The notes under the pieces are model-generated. The model was not told the DNA's origin and did not search any database. It was given only the letters and a program-made list of their open reading frames with translations. Below are positions 58,255 to 64,000 of a stretch of 64,000 nucleotides of DNA, piece by piece. Source of the stretch: Larix kaempferi (lineage: Eukaryota; Streptophyta; Pinopsida; Pinales; Pinaceae). The DNA lies in contig BSBM01000753.1 in assembly GCA_027924585.1 (NCBI GenBank), positions 20,293,501-20,357,500 on the forward strand. Direction: 5' to 3'. The translations under genes were made by a program, and so were the position numbers. Positions within the stretch are counted from its first letter, which is position 1. Every line of letters begins with the position of its first letter.

Positions 58255-58679
58255 CCCCCCATAATCCTAACTAAATGAGAAAGAAAAAAATGGGTCCCGA
58301 CAATTTGTAGGCATATTAGGTACCCATGCACACAAGACAATAAACTCTTTGAAAGCCAGGAAAGAGGGAAAAAACCACCTGGGAAACCTCCCCCCCATAA
58401 AAGAGAATGTTAAAAAAGAGAAGAAGGGTTTAAGGAGCCTCCTCAGAAGGTTCCTTCACTCCCAAAGAAGCTTTCAACTGGGTAAAAAGCTTCCCAATAA
58501 AGGACTTGGTGAAGATATCTCCAATCTGCTCAAAGGAAGGATAGAACTGGAAATATATGAACCGATCATGTATCAACCCTCTTGTATATTGCATATGGAT
58601 CTATGTGTGCTTAGTATATTGTCGTTGAACACGCTCTCTTGAAATATAGATTCCCCCCTGGTTATGACAAAATATTATA

Positions 58680-59990
58680 GTATATCTCTAAAACTCTATC
58701 CCGAACTAAATAAGGATATGTTGCAACCAAATGGCTTGTATTGTAGCATTCACTGCTCCTCTGTACTTTACTTCCACTGTCGATAATGGAATAGTGGATT
58801 GTTTTTTGCTTGACCAACAAATAGGACATGAGACAAAATTGAAAAAGTAACCTGATGTGGACTTGCGTTCAATCCCATTTCCAAACCAATGAGAATCTAT
58901 GTATCCAAACATATGAAATTTGCAAGTTGTTGCATAGTGGATCCCACCGTCATATGACCCCTTTACATATCAGAGTATTCTTTTGGAATCCTTCCAATGT
59001 AACTCATGTGGTTCCTGCATGGATCTAGGGATTTCCCAACAATAAAGGATATATCTGGTCGACTGTGTAAGATAAACAATACTCCCAACTAACTATTGAT
59101 ACAAGGTATAATCAACCAAAGGTGTAGTGCCTCCATCTTCAAGTTGGATTCTAGAAAGAAACGAGAATGGGTATGGTTTGCAATCTTCCATTTTGAATCT
59201 GATAAGGATATTTGTGCATACTTAGAATATGCTATAGTGACTCTCAAATCTGATTGGGTGATTTGGAGTCCAAGAAAATATTGCAACAATTTGAAGTAAG
59301 TCTTGGAAAATCTATCATGCAAGGTGGATTTGAACCATGCAATGGAAATGGTAGAAATTCCTGTGATGAGGAGATCATCCATGTAGAGTATAATAAGTAA
59401 TAGAGAGTTCCCTTATCGAAGCATATATACATTTGGATCTGAAATACATCTCAAAAAAAATTTTGCTAACATAAAAGAATCCATTTTGACATAGCAAGCT
59501 CGAGGAGCTTGTTTTAATCCATACAATTATTTATTTAATTTGCATGACAGAGATGATTTTTGAATGTGCCTTGGTGGTTGATCCATGTATATATCCTCTT
59601 TAAGGTCTCCATGAAGGAAATAAATCTTCACATCCATGTGATGAATCTCGCATTGTTGTGTTGTTGCTATGGAAAGAATAAGTCGAACTGAAACCATCTT
59701 TGCAACCAGTGCAAAAAGTTTTATGTAGTCAATGCCATGTATTTGTGAAAATAATTTGGCCACCAATATTTATTTGTACTTGTAGATAATTCCATTGGAT
59801 ATCATCTCGTTCCTATAAATCCATTTACATCGAATAAATTTCCTTCCCTTTAGAAGAGGTAGCAAATCCCAAGTTTTGTTGTTCATAAGGGATCGATATC
59901 CCTTGTCCATGGATGCTTCCCAATGAGAATTGTCGGAGGATTAGTCTTTGAGGATCATATGTCGAAATCATCTAGTAATGAGTGGGAATA
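58680..59990 (-). pseudogene. copia reverse transcriptase and RNase H region
   Basis: Minus-strand reading: ASMDKGYRSLMNNKTWDLLP and KGRKFIRCKWIYRNE (RT N-terminus, about 59900-59790), HMDVKIYFLHGDLKEDIYMD (about 59640-59590), ILYMDDLLITG with the catalytic Y-M-D-D (about 59390), FSKTYFKLLQYFLGLQI, then RNase H pieces SHWFGNGIERKSTSGYFF, CWSSKKQSTIPLSTVEVKY and AIWLQHILI (58912-58706). The RNase H motif E-A-E-Y appears as E-V-K-Y, so an acidic residue is lost. Several stops and shifts separate the blocks. No functional enzyme could be made. Confidence 0.85.
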
Positions 59991-60211
59991 AATGGATCTA
60001 TTTATGCAAGAGGGTGTGTGGAAACATGAAACTCTTAATGGGTTCTTCGAGTATTGATAGGATCACCCACTAGTTCCCCAACCGGTTCAAGTGTTTTCTT
60101 TTACCAACGAGGATTAATTGTTGGGTATAAAACACTCACACTTTAAGTATCCTCATCATCATCTATATGTGAATATGAATATATATCTGAATTTGAAATT
60201 TCAGTTCAAAC

Positions 60212-60543
60212 TGTTCGAGCATGATTGTCGTTAGACCAAAACCAGCATGCATTAATATTCGATAAAATCGCCAAATTTAGGATCCGCGAGAGGGAGTTAA
60301 CCCATGCCATGAAAATCACTAGGAGTTCTGGACACAAATTCCAACAATTACCCCCCCAACATTACCCAATCGAGTTTCAAATTTGCGACCTGTCGCTCTA
60401 ATACCATTTGTTGGAGCACGATCGTCGTTAGACCAAAACCCATAAGCATTAATCTCTGATACAAATGTAAAAGTTAGGATCCATGAGAGGGGTTAAAACC
60501 ACTTTTTGAAACTCATGGGGAGCGCTAGATGAAAATTCCAACA
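60212..60543 (-). mobile_element. Nested TRIM element (332 bp)
   Basis: Two direct repeats of 135 bp each (60212-60346 and 60409-60543) begin TGTTCGAGC / TGTTGGAGC and end AATTCCAACA. The 62-bp middle carries a PBS TGGTATTAGAGC on the minus strand (60406-60395), two bases from the right LTR, and a CCCCCCCAAC run next to the left LTR whose complement is a PPT. There is no coding capacity. This is a terminal-repeat retrotransposon in miniature, inserted between the integrase tail and the RT of the copia element. Flanks CAAAC and TAAAT differ only by two C/T changes, so they may be a decayed TSD. Confidence 0.85.
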
Positions 60544-61234
60544 TAAATATTAGAAGAACGATCATACAATTCATTTTGAATAACTAGTTGTGCATTAGTA
60601 GGAGAACTAGTTTTATACATTGGAATTTCTTCAAATTTAACACTTCTTTGACTAAAGCATTTTTTAGCCTTATTATTTAGTAGCCTATAAATTTTTACCC
60701 CTTCAGTATATCCCACATAAAGGAACTCTTCACTTTGTGGTTCTAAGGCCCTTCTTTTCTTAGAAGGACTACTAGCTCATGCATGGGATCCAAACACCTT
60801 GAAGTGATTTATTGTTGGTTTTTTACCAGTCCATGTGCCTTCAAAAGGAGTAACCCATTTCAAATGTTTGTGTTACTCTATTTTTAATGTATTTTGAACA
60901 ATTTATGGCCTCATCCCATAATTTTGGAGTAAGATTCTTTGATTGCAACATGCAATTTTCCATTTCTTTCAATGTTGTATTTTCACGCTCTACAACCCCA
61001 TTTTGTTGAGGAGTATAAGGAACGGTCTGTTGCAGCTCTATACAAGTTGTAGAGCATAGATGATGAACATATTTATTCACATAATCCCCTACATTTTTTG
61101 TGCATATATTCTTGATCCCCTTTCTATAATGTTTCTCTGCAAGTGCTTTAAAATCTTCAAAACAAGGAAATACACCATGTTTGTGCTTTAGGAAGTAAAC
61201 CCATGTGTATCTAGAAAAATCATAAATGAAGATA

Positions 61235-61322
<88 letters not shown>

Positions 61323-61625
61323 AGATGAGGAAGAGGTCTAGTAATGTCACTTTGGACTAATTCAAGAAGGTATGTGGCTCTCCTAGGCTTCCCTTTCTCA
61401 AATCTTTCTTCAGGGTGCTTACCAAGAGCATGTCCTAGACAAAATCCATCCGAAAAGGAGATGGGTGGTATTCCTACTACCATGTATTCCGTGATTAATT
61501 CCTGCAAGAAAGGATAGTTAAGGTTCCCAAGCCTCTCATGCCATAATTTACTAACATCATTGGAATGCATTAGCAAAACTGAAGTAAGATATTTTGACAA
61601 AATTTTCAAAAAAAAACATACAACT
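60525..61625 (-). pseudogene. copia GAG-pre-integrase and integrase region
   Basis: LWHERLGNLNYPFLQEL (GAG-pre-integrase, where the L-W-H-x-R-L-G-H motif has N for the second His), then LVQSDITRPLPHLF with the first catalytic Asp, a TA run, then FIYDFSRYTWVYFLKHKHGV (second Asp region, D retained as Y-D-F-S-R). Next are QQTVPYTPQQNGVVERENTT with the catalytic Glu, WDEAINCSKYIKNR, and after 60841 the C-terminal EEFLYVGYTEGVKIYRLL. An extra Tyr/Ile-rich insert comes from the TA repeats. The frame is unusually open from 61350 to 60841. Confidence 0.88.
61239..61319. repeat. (TA)n microsatellite, about 40 units, inside integrase
   Basis: Uninterrupted TA dinucleotides within the copia integrase reading frame, translating to (YI)n. 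Replaces roughly ten residues normally found between the first and second catalytic Asp. The length should be treated as approximate for assembly reasons. Confidence 0.9.
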
Positions 61626-61914
61626 TGTTTTTGTGATCAACTTTCCCAAGTGCAATCTTTGAACCATCAACTATATCTGAAATGATTATTGATTCTTTGG
61701 TGAAGAGAAATTTCTTACCATGTCTTGAGTGTGTGATTTGGTTGATGGAAAGAATGTTTTTGGACAAGCCAGGCACATAAAATACATCTTCAAACTGCCC
61801 CTCTTCTTATATAATGTCTCCTTTTCCACATACCTCGATTGGAGTGTTGTCTCCCATGAGTACATCTTGAAAAAATGATGGCTTCACGGAGGTGAACATG
61901 TCCTCAGATGATTC

Positions 61915-62845
61915 CTTGTGATTTTATGCTCTATAATCTAGGATCCAAGTGGCTAATTTTGAAGATGAAATTATCACAAGTGCATGTCCTCTTTCGAGAG
62001 GAGCTCTTGGATTGCATATTTTGTATTTAGTTTTTGAAAAAAACTTTTTATATCTACAATTTTCTTCTTTGTGATCTCCCTTTATATAGTAGGGACACAA
62101 AGGAAGTTCCTTGATATTCCCTTCTTTGGAGGTGGTATTGTCATAAGAAAACTTGGTCTTTTGCTCCGTCTTGCTTTTGTATGGAGTCTTTTGCTTACTA
62201 GATTTCTTCTTGTCCTCATTTGATGCAAGTGCATGACCATTTGAGGTCCTTTGTAGGCCCATATAAGAAATCCTATCATGATTTTGAAGAAGAGAGGCAG
62301 AAACAACATCTAAATAAAGCATGATGAAAGATTCTCCAAGTGCTAATCTAGTAGAATGAAACGATGAGGCAAAAGTACTAAATTCAGGACCCAAGTTTGG
62401 AAGGATAGATAGTATCATTTGAGAATATTGTTTATAGATATTTCACATATTGTGCTGCAATAGGACATATTTGAATTTGGTGAATAATTCCTAAATGGAT
62501 TTGAACTCCCTTTGCCTCAAGTTCATTAGCTCCACCTCCAGATGATGACCCCTCATCTCATCTTATGTACTGAAGAGGGAAGACAGGGTGGCCCATATTT
62601 CATCAGGGGTATTCTTCCCTTGAATGTGGTAGAGAAAATAAGAAGAAATAGAGTAATGAAGAATCCAATGTGCTTCATCCATTTGGTTTCGATACTTGGA
62701 ATTTTCAATAAGATCCATCGGTTCCATCTCGGTTCCCATGGTTATCCAATACAACCCCTTCATTCTCAGGATCACTTCTACTCTTGACTTCCACTTGAAA
62801 TAATTGAAGGGGTTTAGGAGCTGATTAAAAGGTAGATCCATGGCT
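61915..62845 (-). pseudogene. copia gag and start of protease
   Basis: The gag N-terminus MDLPFNQLLNPFNYFKWKSR carries the N-Y-x-x-W-K motif; then DEAHWILHYSIS and PDEIWATLSSLF. Later GPEFSTFASSFHSTRLALGE and a knuckle CPYYIKGDHKEENC, in which the second Cys is Tyr (a single G-to-A type change). The protease start reads WILDYRA where WILDSGA is usual, so the catalytic D is present but the following S-G is changed. Stops near 62490 and 62450 split gag. Confidence 0.85.
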
Positions 62846-62961
62846 TCTAATGCACTCTTTTATGGTTGCAAAAGCACTTTGTCAATATTCAAAAGTAATA
62901 TTACTGACAATAACTTATTGGAACACTAACTAGTTTAGTACCCCCATGCTTTAATACCATA

Positions 62962-63736
62962 TGAGATTTGAACATATATAGATCTAGGTACATAAACTAA
63001 CAAGATATATTGTGAAAATAAAATCATCCATCAATTAATCATGTAATAAATTAAATAACATGGATCATTACATAAGAGTATAACATATGAAGAGAAGAAT
63101 GATATATTTCATGTAACCAATTGAATGAGTGGTGGAGTACAATATTTCAAGGGAAGCAATTCGAATTAGAGTTAGAGGAAATTCAAATTGTCCATGCAGT
63201 CGATTGAGATGAGTCAGGACTAAATACCAGATAACACCTTTTAATTATCCATTCTAACTCTCCTAAACTAATTTACACTGACATAAGACTTCACAACTAC
63301 TGACTTATCTAACTGAGTGCTTATTTAACTGAATGAATATTTAGTTAACTAACTAAAAGAGTGTGCAAATCCAAAAATTAGGTCAAAAGAAGGTGCTAAT
63401 GGGTCATATGTATGAATGGTTAGTTAGGAGCTAAGTTAACAAAGCACTTTCAATTGCCAACTAAGAATGAACTCTAGCATTCCTAAAATAAGGGAAACAC
63501 TCCCTAAATCAACGGAGGTGCCCCCAAAACTAAGAATGTGCCTAGCTAAGCTGTGTTTGGTCATTAGGGTTTTTATTTAAGTGGTAGATATGGTAGTTAG
63601 AGACCCTTGGATTTTAGAAGAAGCTCTATGGCGTTAATCAAGTGGTCAAAATGAGTGTGGTTTGGTCCTCATGAGTCATGAAGTCAACTTCTAGGTCACT
63701 AGAAAGGAGAATAATGATATGGATAGGTTTTTAGCA
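62962..63736 (-). repeat. 5' LTR of the copia element
   Basis: About 775 bp, colinear with 57477-58254. PBS lies two bases left of it. The outer end is eroded, with several differences over its last 10-15 bases. Confidence 0.88.
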
Positions 63737-64000
63737 ATAAAAAATATAGGATCATCCTCTCTTGCTAAGAAATAACATATCTCTCTACAGACTAGAGTAC
63801 ATGGCCACTCAAGCTAGCCCCTCTTAGGAAACATGGGGGTTTCACTTGTTGACTAGTATCCTAGAACATGAGTTCATATTGAGATTTTTAATGTTGTAAA
63901 AAATGAGGCCGGTATATTGCAGGTATTGGAGGGATGAGGGGTTTAGGATGGGAGGGTTTATAAGGATTGGAGTATAAAAAGGGTGGGGGGAGGCTTTAGG
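63737..64000. other. Noncoding DNA at window edge
   Basis: No gene or terminus recognised; the last 60 bases are G-rich. Confidence 0.5.

Larger units (their letters stand above)
57477..63736 (-). mobile_element. Full-length Ty1/copia retrotransposon, decayed
   Basis: LTRs at about 57477-58254 and 62962-63736 start TGAGATTTRAACATATATAG on the plus strand and stay alignable for about 775 bp. PBS at 62959-62948 reads TGGTATTAAAGC on the minus strand, two bases from the 5' LTR, close to the initiator tRNA-Met PBS. A pyrimidine run (CCCCCC at 58255-58260), the complement of a PPT, flanks the 3' LTR. The internal order gag, protease, integrase, RT, RNase H on the minus strand is the copia order. 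No perfect TSD was found. It contains a nested TRIM and a long TA run. Many stops. Confidence 0.9.

Noticed and set aside
57477-63736. 5-bp TSD for the copia element
   Set aside because: Left flank GATTG is not found after the right LTR, whose outer bases are eroded; no TSD can be claimed.

Overview
The window is nuclear plant DNA: AT-rich, gene-poor and built almost entirely from transposable elements of different ages. The evidence is plant L1-type LINEs with a DUF4283 ORF1 and an RVT_3-type RNase H, Ty1/copia elements primed by initiator tRNA-Met, a TRIM, a CACTA-like non-autonomous element, tRNA-derived SINEs and genes with short spliceosomal introns. Such density suggests a large-genome seed plant, but the species cannot be fixed from sequence. 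I see no intact single-copy host gene, rRNA, tRNA gene or CRISPR array.

Layout. 0-7.8 kb: two 5'-truncated LINE tails, a SINE, a decayed copia piece, a CACTA-like element and an inverted LINE RNase H fragment. 7.8-11 kb: a broken copy of an uncharacterised spliced gene ('gene A'). 11-25.7 kb: mostly anonymous DNA with local tandem duplications, a copia 3' LTR and one short signal-peptide ORF. 25.76-32.93 kb: a full-length L1-type LINE with a 20-bp target duplication and three overlapping ORFs, all decayed. 33-36.4 kb: noncoding DNA with a second SINE. 36.4-39.9 kb: a small element carrying a second decayed gene A and long purine/pyrimidine tracts. 40.6-52.4 kb: an 11.8-kb candidate DNA transposon. 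54.35-56.95 kb: a non-autonomous LTR element with perfect TSD, inserted in a Ser/Pro-rich ORF. 57.5-63.7 kb: a full-length minus-strand copia with a 332-bp TRIM nested inside and a long (TA)n run in its integrase.

The most interesting object is the 40,601-52,431 element. It is flanked by AACA and has imperfect inverted ends (17/22). Both ends carry arrays of the palindrome TTATTCGGCCGAATAA. It holds two convergent spliced genes. Gene A (plus) encodes an unknown protein whose core recurs in the two smaller elements. Gene B (minus) encodes a protein of at least 585 residues with D-ENY, SDD-HD, SDGCAGQFK and GHGKG-DGAGA motifs, which I read as a DDE/D-type transposase-like core. A roughly 220-bp hairpin lies between the converging genes. 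I propose one family of DNA transposons with a gene A/gene B pair, present here as one large copy and two smaller gene-A-only copies. I cannot assign it to a named superfamily.
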